Shown here: positions 48,710 through 61,400 of the stretch, piece by piece | How the letters are laid out: each line of letters opens with the position of its first letter | Numbering within the stretch: the first letter of the stretch is position 1 | Origin: Syngnathus acus | Taxonomy: Eukaryota; Chordata; Actinopteri; Syngnathiformes; Syngnathidae | Assembly: GCF_901709675.1 (NCBI RefSeq) | Contig: NC_051092.1 | Location: 8,634,491-8,698,490, forward strand | Direction of reading: 5' to 3' | DNA length: 64,000 nt | The notes under the pieces: generated by a model | Told to the model about the DNA's origin: nothing | The model's database searches: none | What the model saw: the letters and a program-made list of their open reading frames with translations, nothing else | Translations under genes and position numbers: made by a program

Positions 48710-49103
48710 ATGCCGTTGCCCCCTCTTACTTTTCTCTCACCGAAAATGATAATACAATATCAGAGAAAGACACAAGTCCTACTTTCCTCACACTAAAAAG
48801 CTTATATTATCATATATTAAACTGGAGCTCATATGAGGCTATAATTAACATAGATTACATTTTTTAAGTGCACAAAAACGAATTTCGCATTCAACCAAAC
48901 CATGCAATTTCTTCTAACAAAAGTCAGCTGATGTCAAACTACAACTTATATACAAAAATACATTGACCGATCATGACAGGAGCAATTTGGGCCTTCTCAG
49001 TCTGCCTCCGCTTCTTGTCGTTAATCTCCCTCTCCAGTAGACCTTAGTGCTTTCGGTCACATTGCAGCGCAACTTATTTAAATTTATTTAACTTAAACCC
49101 ATA

Positions 49104-49321
49104 TCTCATTGAGCGGTGAAGGTACGAATGTTTTTTTGTTTTTTTTTGTCAAGGGTCGTTCAAGGTTGCAAAGGAATTTTGAACATTTTCTAAATTAGAT
49201 GGCGACTATAACAACTCTGCAACAATTAAATCTGTTTGCTAATGCGTGGCAAATGTTTTTGCAAGAACCCTACGAAAAACAAGATTCACTACTTTTGCCA
49301 AGCGTTCGGCGCTCAGTGAAA
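49104..49321. mobile_element. Possible MITE-like foldback element
   Basis: TCTCATTGAGCG at 49104-49115 and CGCTCAGTGAAA at 49310-49321 are reverse complements at 10 of 12 positions. The bases just inside are weakly similar. The enclosed 190 bases are non-coding. I find no clear target-site duplication, so the assignment is tentative. Confidence 0.25.
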
Positions 49322-50261
49322 TCCGCGCTTTAGGACGTGCAAAACTAAATTGCCCGTATACATTCATGAAATTAGCAATATACATAGCAAGGGTGCACTG
49401 TACAGTAGCTGCAAATGGCCAATATTGTCCTACTGCTGGAAGAAAATAGGAATGGTCAGGTGCTCTAATGCTATACTCGCGTTGTGTACCTTGCCTTAAG
49501 AGTCTGAGCTAAATGAAAGCTTGCGTGTGTCTAACAGGTGCAGCTGTTCTCGTCTTCCTTCGTCAGACATCAGGCAATCGCTCGCTAATCAACAGTCTAT
49601 GCGAGCGAGTTCATTATATCAAAGAGCAGTTCATCATGTCAGAGCCTCACGGGGCCAACCAGCTCTGTGGCTAGAATAGAAATACGACGGACTATTCAGT
49701 GGTCTTTTTGTTGTGAACTCCAACCACTTATTATTTTTGACCTGTGTGTCTTTTTAAAGACTCATTAACCACTCTTGCCTTTCTGTCTAATTCAGGGCTC
49801 ATCAAAGTTATTCATATTGACGTGTCAGCAAAGGTTTCCCGCTGCTCAAGTCCACCCTCATGTTTCTCGCTCAGCCCCACTAAATACTCATTTGATAAAG
49901 ATAAATCACAAGCATGGATATGTACATTTTTAAATTAGCTCCTTAAGGTCTTGACTTTGGATAAAAAGTATTTGGCAGGCCTATGGAAATTTTAACTGGT
50001 TATTGGAGCAATGCTAGTCTGCCTCCCAAATCCAGCCTAGTCTGACATCTTCCCTTATTCTGTCTGCCCGAATGCATTTGAATGGAATCTTTTTAGGTGG
50101 TGTGATACATGTAAAATGAAAATATCGATTTGGCTACAGTTTGCTGTTTGAAGTGTACTAAATCTATGCATGTGTGTCTGTCTGCTTTTATTCGTGTACA
50201 TTGACTATACATGTTCATCTTTTTTTTTCTTTTATCACGCAAATCATTTTCTTACTTATAG

Positions 50262-50366
50262 CCCATCTTCACTTATCCAAAGTATCACGGCTGCGAGGTG
50301 TACAACAGAAATGGACCTATAGATTATAGATTGGACTATGGAACAGAAATATCGGACGATGAGTAG
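50262..50366 (+). other. Possible cryptic or alternative exon in intron 8
   Basis: A T-rich tract and TTATAG at 50256-50261 are followed by 34 open codons, PIFTYPKYHGCEVYNRNG then PIDYRLDYGTEISDDE, and a TAG stop at 50364-50366. A good donor (GTAAGC) begins at 50366. Read from exon 8 the frame is in phase. It would end the protein at this TAG, or at a TAA formed by joining to exon 10. I recognise no matching protein, and an open stretch of this length can occur by chance. Confidence 0.25.
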
Positions 50367-51469
50367 TAAGCACCCAGGTTTTATATTATATAGAGAAAAT
50401 TTAATTCAAAACAATTCTAAAGAACGTGGTAGCCCTCGGCATCCATCAGTGTTGCATTCAACTGGTGCAAAATCTTCATTCTTCTGTGACTTGTGCAGTA
50501 TGAAACTCAAAGCACATTTCATAATTCATTTCCAATTAGAAAATGGTATTTATTTGTATTGATTGTATTTATTTAGATAATCAATTCAATAAATTTATTC
50601 CATACACAAGCATTAAATGTAGCAAACCACAAGCCACCAACTGGCGCATAGCTCGCTTCACCTACCAAGGCTGCAAAGCACCCACCCGTGTGTTGCCTCT
50701 GAACAGCAGCAGAGCAGCTGGTACCTGACTTTGAACCAACTGCACTGAGTAGCGAACATGCTCACATAAATGTCATGTTTAATGTAAGACACCAACAGAA
50801 TGGACAACTACACACTTGGCACGATGCTTCTATCATCCCGCCCATGACCACCTCGTGATTCTGGTGCCCACACTAAATTGTGTGGCAAATCTGGCATGTG
50901 GTAAAAGTTGGCATGGAACAAGCTGATTGTGATGACACCTTTATTTACTGTGTAGTTTCCAGGGCATGCGGACAACCTCGGAACATGAATATGACATGGC
51001 CTGCTCCATTGGCCACTTACTCGGACATTGTTGCAAATTTAAAAAAAAAACAAGGCTCAAAGTGTAATACCTAATATATTTCAGAAGATTTATATTAGGC
51101 AAATTGGCACCAAACTAATTCTGATCCAGATCATTTTGACCTACTTAGTGTGGGATCCAGTCACTCATGCCTTTACGTGTACGTGCAGATAATGTTTTTT
51201 CCTCAAATTACTCACAGGCATTTGAAGTTATAATGACACAATATATAAAGTAGCAGAACCCCAGCAATTCATAGACTTGGAGGGTCAAAGTTAGGGAATC
51301 ATGTTTAAACCATGCCAGATTATTGTAATCCACAATCCTTGTCTCGTAAATGAAAAATGTTCTTGCTTTCCCAAAATGGTTTGTTTTCTGGTGTCATTGG
51401 TCATGTTGTTGTTTGGTGCCTTTCTTTCATGTAGTTTATCTTGCCCGTGTTAAATAGCCTAGTAGTGAT

Positions 51470-51575
51470 CACCCTGTCATTGGTTGCTGATCAGTCCAGT
51501 GTTGCCACTCACTTTAAATCAGCTGGGATAGATTTTAGACTCCAACCAAGATAAGTGGTATGGAAAATGGATGGA
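51470..51575 (+). mobile_element. Old copy of the fish interspersed repeat
   Basis: CACCCTGTCATTGGTTGCTG, a diverged CAGTCCAGTGT, AATCAGCTGGGATAG and a terminal GGAAAATGGATGGA preserve the order of the repeat at 2148-2365. The copy is strongly diverged. Confidence 0.5.
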
Positions 51576-52824
51576 GGCTTTCTTTTCTGGGAATAACAGA
51601 TTAACATTGCCATTGTTCACAGTATGAAGTAGTTTTCCTGGTGACTTTGAAAATATCATGATTGAAGAGTCGTTTGTGTAATAGCAGACCTGCACGCACT
51701 CTTAAATGCAGCCAAGTAAACATACAAGGATGCAGACTTTGCACGGCCAGTGGTGTAGCACAGTAACATTCCTCCATTAAAAGTGTCTGAAATTGGTGCT
51801 GTCACATCCACTGACTGAAGGATGAGAAATTGCACTTCAAACCACGTCTCCTTCAGCCCGTATGTGATATTGCTTCTTAGCCTGAAGCCTTTCAATAAAA
51901 GTGGGAAAGAGTAGGTCACGTTTCTTGCTTGTATCCGACTGTCACGGTGTCTGTCAATACGTTAACCAATGTGGTGACCTCTGTGGAAGCAGAGTCGAGC
52001 CACCGGTATCTCAGCTCCGCCTTTGTAGCAATATTACATGGAGGCAAAGCAGAGGTTGCGCCTCTGGGATGGTGGAATCATCAAGAAACTGATGGAGGCA
52101 CACGCTCCAGAGAATGCCTGTGAATGAATGGCAATAATTAGAGCTGCTATGTGTGGTTCCTCAGCAGCAAATGGAAATCCCAGCAGATACATTGATCCAG
52201 TGGCCAGCACGGTCATTTGGGCAGACATCTGCTTTTGTTGCTTTCTAACTGGCACTTTCTCTCTGGTTCTGGACGTCGGCCTGAATAAAAGACCTCATTG
52301 ATAGTATTGGCGTGGAAGCATATTAAAATTGCGATGAGAAAGAATGTGTGTGTGAGCTGCAAAGGGAATGAGGACTGGACGATCCCTTGGCACCTGCGGG
52401 GCTTGTCCAGGTCAGCAGTGTGTATGAAGGAGATAATATTCTGTTTATAGCTCAGAGTTATCATCTTTCTCTCTCTCTCTCTCTCTCTTCAGCGTGCCAG
52501 CCAGCGAGCACGTCCTCTCCCTCATTCCCCTTTTGTTTTTCATTCTTCCATTGGCACTATTAATATTTGAGAGCCTCATTTTTGCCTTGCACATTTCAAT
52601 CATCCTTTATACGAACCAATCACATTTCTGTTAGTACGCAGAGCTTATTGAGGTCATACAGCATTCACCTTAATTTGATTTTCTTTCATGGTTTACCCAA
52701 TAGTCGCCCTCTTGATTTTGTTTGGATGTGAAGAAAACAAATTCAATTGAAAGGTTACTTTAAAAGAAAGTCATTGCACATTAGATTCTCATTTGCCGTC
52801 TGTCTCTTTTTTTCTGCTTTACAG

Positions 52825-52856
52825 TTAGAAAAGATCCAGAAGCATACATGGTACAT
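52825..52856 (+). CDS. brsk2: brsk2 coding exon 9: short alpha-I segment
   Basis: A 32-nt exon, phase 0 to 2, between TTTACAG and GTAAGT. It encodes LEKIQKHTWY plus two bases (AT) that join exon 10 to give Ile. This is the last helix of the kinase domain. Human has LEHIQKHIWYI. It was found by homology since it is far too short for open-frame scanning. Confidence 0.93.
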
Positions 52857-53340
52857 GTAAGTATCCTCTCATTTTTACTCCCCACTACTCCACTACTGAG
52901 GTTGTTGCCCCGGGAGTAGCAATTATGTGACATAAGGCATGTACAGCAGACTACATTGGAGCAGGCCATGACTCCCCTCTTGGGGTTGTGGGGCTAAGTT
53001 GGTGGTGCTTGAAAAAGGATACAGAGAAAATGCAAGCAGCGGGGGAGGGGAAGCAGCTGGTTAGAGTGCAGAAGGGGCAGGTGTTCACTCACTTTAAGTT
53101 TTACAACACCTGGTTGGGCCCGCTTGAAACAAATTTGCAGTGTTTGCAGCAGAGTAAGGTGCCATCTCTTTTGTTGATAAAAGAAACACTGCCAGAGTTT
53201 TTAATCAAATTGCCTTGCTCTTGTTGGGCAAGCAAAGATGAATTATGGTAGACGGGATGAGCACTATAGAAGACCGAAGGGATAGATGGCTTGTGAGTTA
53301 TTGTCTCTGTCAGAGAAATTTCATGCAATCACAGAGCGTC

Positions 53341-53545
53341 TCGTGGCGTTATGGCTCAGTGGTAGCATGTTTGTCTCCCAACTTGAAGGTTGTGGGTTTA
53401 ATCCTCAAAACATGTCAAAGTGTCCTTGAGCAAGACACTAAACCCCAATTTGCTCCCCAGCCTCGCACCAGTGTATCATCCCAATTTCGTTGTATAGCAG
53501 TTGTACAATTGACAATAAAGGCATTCTTTTTCCTCTTTAGTCAAA
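53341..53545 (+). mobile_element. tRNA-derived SINE
   Basis: The head contains a canonical A box, TGGCTCAGTGG, followed about 40 bases later by a degraded B box in GGTTGTGGGTTTAATCC. The body contains GTGTCCTTGAGCAAGACACT, a phrase frequent in fish tRNA-derived SINEs. The 3' end, ACAATAAAGGCATTC, resembles a LINE-derived tail. It is on the sense strand of the gene. Target-site duplications are not clear, suggesting moderate age. Confidence 0.75.
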
Positions 53546-53653
53546 CAACAGAAGAAAATTAGTCCTAAATGCAAATCAACAGAGCACTGAACTCTTTGCA
53601 CAATTGTGTCCGACGAAACTAACTCTTCACAAGCCAAAAGTGGTGCTAAATGG

Positions 53654-53820
53654 TAATGATGGCAAATGAAGCTTCAAGATGATTCATGAACCCATTGTTG
53701 TGTTTACTTAGACCTCTAGATGCCACTCTCTGTTCACCCTCACTTTAAACCAACATTCCCATCTAGAGGAGCCAAAAAAATACAACAACTGGTTCATGAA
53801 GCTTCATTTTGCCATCACTA
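53654..53820. mobile_element. hAT-type MITE with intact 8-bp target duplication
   Basis: Long terminal inverted repeats of roughly 60 bases fold together. The left arm starts TAATGATGGCAAATGAAGC and the right arm, read in reverse, starts TAGTGATGGCAAAATGAAGC. Both arms end near CCTCTAGATG. The element is flanked by a perfect 8-bp direct repeat CTAAATGG (53646-53653 and 53821-53828). An 8-bp duplication and ends fitting YARNG are hallmarks of hAT elements. There is no coding capacity, so it would have been mobilised by another element. Confidence 0.88.
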
Positions 53821-54187
53821 CTAAATGGAGCGCTCATTTCCACAATGGGCACACTATGGCTTGCAAACTCATAGCTCAGCTCTCCATAATATTGACTAAG
53901 GGGAAAAATATTCACCAGATGATGCAACACGGTGAAAATGCGAAATTCTATCGGGGTCATAGGAAAGCCAAGATGGCTTCAAGGCACGTGAATGTCGACA
54001 TTTGCTTACCCGTGGATTGCGGTATTAATCTCTAGCTAACAACTTATGTAGAACTATAACGCTTAGTTTTGTCTAGCAGTCTTAACGTAAAAAGATGACA
54101 ATGCTCATTTTTGTCACAGTCAGAGGTATGTCCAATATTTGACCAAGTTCTAGAGATGCTCCAGTTCATCTCATTGTGCCTTCTCAG

Positions 54188-54352
54188 AGGGGGCAAGAAC
54201 GAGCCCGAGCCAGAGCAGCCGGTGCCGCGGAAGGTGACCATACGCAGCCTCCCATCTGCAGATGACATCGACCCTGACGTCCTGGACAGCATGCACTCTC
54301 TGGGTTGCTTCAGGGACAAGAACAAACTGCTGAAAGACCTCCTCTCGGATGA
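54188..54352 (+). CDS. brsk2: brsk2 coding exon 10: linker and UBA-like domain start
   Basis: A 165-nt exon, phase 2 to 2, between TTCTCAG and GTGAGT. It encodes [20 protein letters not shown], then [20 protein letters not shown] and [14 protein letters not shown]. The first part links kinase and UBA. The [14 protein letters not shown] segment is the first helix and conserved loop of the UBA-like domain that supports kinase activity in AMPK-related kinases. EPEPEQP is BRSK2-specific compared with BRSK1. Confidence 0.97.
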
Positions 54353-55887
54353 GTGAGTGCACTTTTAAACGTTAATACAGCAGAAGGGGAATTAAAGGGC
54401 GGCAAGAAATTGACAAGGATAGGGTGATGGGATATGATTTTTTTTAAATATATGTATCAACACCAACAGCTAGGATCACTGCTCTTACCACACTTAACAC
54501 TTCCTTCCTATGCAATTCATATTGCATCATAAAAGAGCTCGGGGTGTAATCCCTATTCATGTTCTGCTTTTAATGCTGGTACAAATGCACACACAACATG
54601 CGCCATAAATGAGTTTGAAAAGCTTTTTACTAATTCCAATGAGTACAAACAATGTGTCATTCTCAGAATGTTGATTATTTGAATCACCAGTGGTTGAATT
54701 ATTGCTAATCATATCATTACATAAAAACTGCTTTGCCAGAGCTGAACATCAATGTTTCGTCATGCCACCACATGCAAGCAAGTTTTTAAGTGCAATATGA
54801 ATATGATTGAACCTGTAGATAGATGTGACTTGCCAATGCTCTAAATCCAGGTTGGCTATTTTCAAGCATAAATAGCGCTTTTCATCCCAAGCACTTTATG
54901 CTGAGTAAATATCACTGCTGCAACAGAGGTCATAATACGATGTCATCACATCAATCTCATTGTCCTCAGAATAGCTCAGTCTATTTACCTTATTGTCATC
55001 TTTCAGCAAAACAAGTTTGCATCGCTCGTAATAGAAGGTGCTTGCTGAATTCACGTGATAACGGATTGAAGTCTTTGTTGCACAGTGTCATGCTTCAATC
55101 CATCACTTCATTAGCCTGCATGACACCGCTTTCATACTATGGGATATGCCTCCCTCTCTCTCTCGTTACACAGGTATACCAAACAGCAGTGAAATAAGGG
55201 TGCTGAGAAAACTTCAGTTTTGTCTGGAGTGCACAAATATATATAATGCTCATTGTTTTTTCATAATGCAATTTCTCCTCTGATTAAATTAATCAAAATG
55301 ATTGCTTTAAAAGTCTTGACCCATCAAAAAATACAGACCATGACACAATGAATACAAAAGGAACATTACAATCGACCTTTTCCTAAGGTCCACCTTCCCA
55401 GGCAAACGCAGTAATAATGCAGGACAAGGGGAAAATGTGCTGTCTGCATTCTTTGCCTCTCCTTCATTTGAGCTGAAAGTGCAGGTCCTCTTCTTTTTGC
55501 CTCCTGCTTCTCTGCAGTCTGCCTTTATTATAGAAGGCGAAACTCTTACTGCTTTACATTTAAAAAAACATGGGCCAGAGGCGAAAAAGATATCTGATGT
55601 TCCGAATGACTGAAAAAGATACTTAGACAATATTTGTACACTTTCATACACTTGCAAGCCAACTCTGTCCTGTTATATATGTGCACAACATTATATGATG
55701 ATCTTTTACCAATCAACTTTTATTTTAGAAATCAACACATTTTGACAGGAGAGATAAAAACCTATATGCTATATATATATATAAGTACATATTGTATATA
55801 TCACAGGGGCTTCAGTTGTATTTTGAATTTAATGTACGGCAACATCTAGTAATATGAAACTGCCTTTTTTATCGACACTTTTATCAG
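54353..55887 (+). other. brsk2: Intron 10 of brsk2
   Basis: A 1.5-kb GTGAGT...TATCAG intron. It contains a short TA tract near 55770-55784. Nothing else is recognisable. Confidence 0.9.
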
Positions 55888-55985
55888 TGACAACCAAGAA
55901 AAGATGATCTACTTCCTGTTGTTCGACCGTAAAGAGAGGTACCCCAGTCAAGAGGACCAGAATCTTCCCCCTCGCAATGAAATCG
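55888..55985 (+). CDS. brsk2: brsk2 coding exon 11: rest of UBA-like domain
   Basis: A 98-nt exon, phase 2 to 1, between TTATCAG and GTGAGA. Joined to exon 10 it reads [20 protein letters not shown] and then [17 protein letters not shown]. This completes the UBA-like domain. DDDNQEK replaces the EEENQEK I remember from human, a conservative change. [11 protein letters not shown] has Phe where mammals have Leu. Confidence 0.96.
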
Positions 55986-58375
<2,390 letters not shown>

Positions 58376-58441
58376 TAAGTCAGTATACAGTAAAAGCTTG
58401 GATATTCCCGGCGCCAGGAAAAAATGCAGCAAAGAAGAAAG
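58376..58441 (+). CDS. brsk2: brsk2 cassette exon (66 nt, probably alternative)
   Basis: This 66-nt exon is flanked by a strong acceptor (TGTCTGTCTGTAG) and a weak donor (GTATTC). It starts and ends in phase 2, so inclusion or skipping preserves the frame. After completing Arg it encodes KSVYSKSLDIPGARKKCSKE and E, then AG of Arg. From memory, some annotated mammalian BRSK2 isoforms carry an insert at the same place with SKSLDI near its middle and SKEDR at its end, which this resembles. An alternative acceptor after TATACAG at 58390 is possible but has a poorer pyrimidine tract. The insert adds Ser and Lys residues next to the proline-rich regulatory region. Confidence 0.78.
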
Positions 58442-61400
58442 GTATTCACTCTCTCCCTTGCTTTTTGCTTTTGCTCCCTAACCTAAGGTAGATGTCTATG
58501 GACGGAGAACGATGCAGAAGTGGGCTCTTTAATACGTGGATTTATTTGAATGTGTGTGGGTATGTTGTATTTAATTTATTGAAAGAATCTTAAATTAAAA
58601 AATAAATTAGGTTCTAACAATTTAGGGCCAAAAAATAGTGAATTTGAAAGTTAAAGTTCATTTTCCTTTTGAAGATGTGCGAGGCAGAGCTTCCATATCC
58701 ATCTCCAACCTTTCCCCCTCTTTTGGTATGAACTTAATTAGTCTCTTTTGAATGCATTAATAATCAGTTCCTCCCGTGCTGTGCCCCACTTTCTCTTGAG
58801 ATGCCGAGGGTTCCTTCTACTTTGGAAAGCGGAGCTTGAGCCATAACCCCACAAGGCAAAGGCGGCTGATTTAAAATCTATTTGCACATCTTATTTCAGC
58901 CAGCAATATATCATCACACCACACATTTCTGCTCGATGCCAGTGACGTTTTTTGACAGCCCAGAAGATGGACTGTGAGTTAGCGTGATCAGCCTAATGAC
59001 AGAGTGCTGCTTTACAGGGGAACCGACTTGAATGCAGAGCCAGCCAGTCATATAATATAGCCGCACTATAGAGATTTGTGAACTCATCCCAATGTCAGAT
59101 CCATTAATAACTCCTCACTCGGGCAGTTTGGCAACAAGTGCACATCAAGAATTCATCCCACACCTCTTTAAACTTCCATCCACAAGACACTTTGGAAGGA
59201 TTAGAGCCATTTCGGCAGCTCCCACCTTTTAAGATGCCCATCTTTGAATTCTGTGTTAAGATTCATCTTCTTGTCTCATCCCCTCTGCTCCACTCCATCA
59301 TCCCTTCAGGGCATTCAAGTCTTTATTTTAAGGTTTTGCAAGTTTTGGCATTGTCTTCCTCTGCTGTATTTCTTCTGCCTTTACATCCGATATAGTAAAG
59401 AAAAACAGTTTACCTTTATGTTGATAATCCACGGCATTCTATACCAGGTCAAGTGTTAAGTTAGTGGTCATGTCACGTACGTTAAGTTACGTGTCATTGT
59501 CAAAAGTATTGGGAGGCAAATTTGACACCTACAAGGAGGCAGGACTTTCTACCACTTTTTTTTTTCTTTTTTTAATTGTCTCTGTTCTCCCAAATACATA
59601 CAAGCATCCCTTGGTTGAATTTGTTTTTTTGCACTGGGACACAAGCAAGCCAGAACAAAATAGCCTCCCCTAAGCTGTTCCCACAAAGTTAAAATCATAC
59701 ATCATGTGCAACATGCCTTGGTAAAAGGAAGAATTAAGATTTGCAATGAGCTACGAGCTTTAGTCCAATTCAAATTGTTTAGGGGTTCATAGGAAATGTT
59801 TATGTTAACTCTATATTATTCACCCAAAGAAGCTCAACTGCATCTTTCCTCCATCTACTTTAATTTTTCTTTCCTTTGTATTTTGCTTAATATAAATGTC
59901 AACAGTGGGCTCCTCACTAGATTTTTATATCCCCAGTCACTCACTCACTCACTCACTCACTCACTCACTCACTCACTCACTCACTCACTCACTCACTCAC
60001 TCACTCACTCACTCACTCACTCACTCACTCACTCACTCACTCACTCACTCACTCTCTTTGCTTCCCTTGTGCGTCGCTCATCCTCAGTCCCAGTTGCGCC
60101 ATGTTGGTGTGGCATCGCTTCACTAATGTACAAATGCAGCTTGATTTTCTCTGTCCATGGTTCTGATTTGGTTGCTGGTTTTATGCGCTGCAGCTTCTCT
60201 ATCTCCAAAGCAAGTGTCTCTCTGTATATTTCTCTCCCTCCTGTCTCTTGTTTCATAGCTTTCCAGCAGATAGCAGTGGTTAAAAAAAAAAATGTGTTGT
60301 TAACCAGGCAAACTAAATTTTGAACTGTTCCAGCCTTTTTATTCCATGAACTGAGCCAACCTCAGTAGATTGATAAAACGTAGAGGGAGCATTCAAGGTG
60401 TACTGGACAGAATGACTTGTATTGGCAGGATGAATTTACATCAGGGTGAAACACAGGGGAGAGTGTTCATTTAAAATCCTCACAGCGTGCAAGGAGAAAT
60501 GAAAGCTGGTTAATGATATGGAAATGAAACATGAAAAAGTGCAAGAGTGAGTCATAGCTTTTTTTTTTTTCACTGACCGGCTCCCATCGCTTGATGGGGT
60601 TTAAATGAGTTAGGTCAGTGGAGCAATTTTAAGTCTTAACTTTGATGCTAATCATGGACTCTAAGTGTTTAAGGTACTCAAAGAAAGAACCTTTATGACA
60701 GATCTTGTCGGGGAAAGCTGCAGGGGTCTTATTGCATCTTCAAACTTGAGGAGCTGAGCTGTGGATATTAATTTAGTGCTTCTTCAGGGAGTTTGGCTCG
60801 CCCCGGGAAAGGAAACGACTTTAAATAGTGCGCTGATTGATATGGCTATCTACTTCACAGAGAGGAGACACTTCTGAAATAGAGTCAAAAGAAGAGGAAC
60901 GTGCAGTCTGATTGTGTTTGAGCTTCGGTGTGGTTACTTCTGGCACCATAAGTTGTATCAGTTTCATTTTATTTCAGTCTATTCAGTTCTCAGATCTGTC
61001 TGTATTATTTCATCTCACACAATCTCTCATTGGAACCTGCTGAGTGTTTTGGATGGAGCTCAGACAAAGCCTGTGGTCACACACTCCGGGACATTGGCCT
61101 TTGTTGCAAACTATTAGTTGGGAATAGGAAGAGCTGTGTAATGGTGGGTTTGATGAAAGAGTGAGCTTACTTAAATCGGCGTGGGCCTTCTGAAGAGTCT
61201 TTCTTTCTTCAAAAACTAAGCCATTCCTTCTTCAGCAGTCCATTACTGTATTGTGTGACCACATTAATTGGCACTGCTATACAGGAAGTTTTTTTCTCAA
61301 TATAAAATGGAGCCCATGAATGAATGGGAGGTTTTGAATTTGATCAATATGGCCTTGGAAAAAAGGTAGATTTACTTAGTGAAAGCTTAATCCTGTAGAA

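Larger units (their letters stand above)
47010..52824 (+). other. brsk2: Intron 8 of brsk2
   Basis: A 5.8-kb GTCAGT...TTACAG intron. It contains a TCAC array with a following TC tract, a possible small inverted-repeat element (49104-49321), a possible cryptic exon (50262-50366), an old fish-repeat copy (51470-51575) and a TC tract with AG resembling an acceptor (52467-52492). The stretch 51650-52420 is less AT-rich than its surroundings and unexplained. Confidence 0.9.
52857..54187 (+). other. brsk2: Intron 9 of brsk2
   Basis: A 1.3-kb GTAAGT...TCTCAG intron that contains two mobile elements close together: a tRNA-derived SINE (53341-53545) and a hAT-type MITE (53654-53820). No other feature is apparent. 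Confidence 0.9.

Noticed and set aside
48444-48867. Overlapping frames rich in Leu-Thr-His-Ser
   Set aside because: A perfect 4-base repeat leaves all three frames open, so this is not coding.
53341-53420. Possible tRNA gene
   Set aside because: It has an A box but a degraded B box, cannot form a clean cloverleaf, and continues into a SINE body.
58391-58441. Shorter form of the cassette exon using TATACAG as acceptor
   Set aside because: The upstream TGTCTGTAG has a far better pyrimidine tract. The shorter form is left as a possible minor variant.
59796-60323. 175-codon frame, the longest in the window
   Set aside because: Its length comes from the TCAC array and the flanks resemble no protein family.
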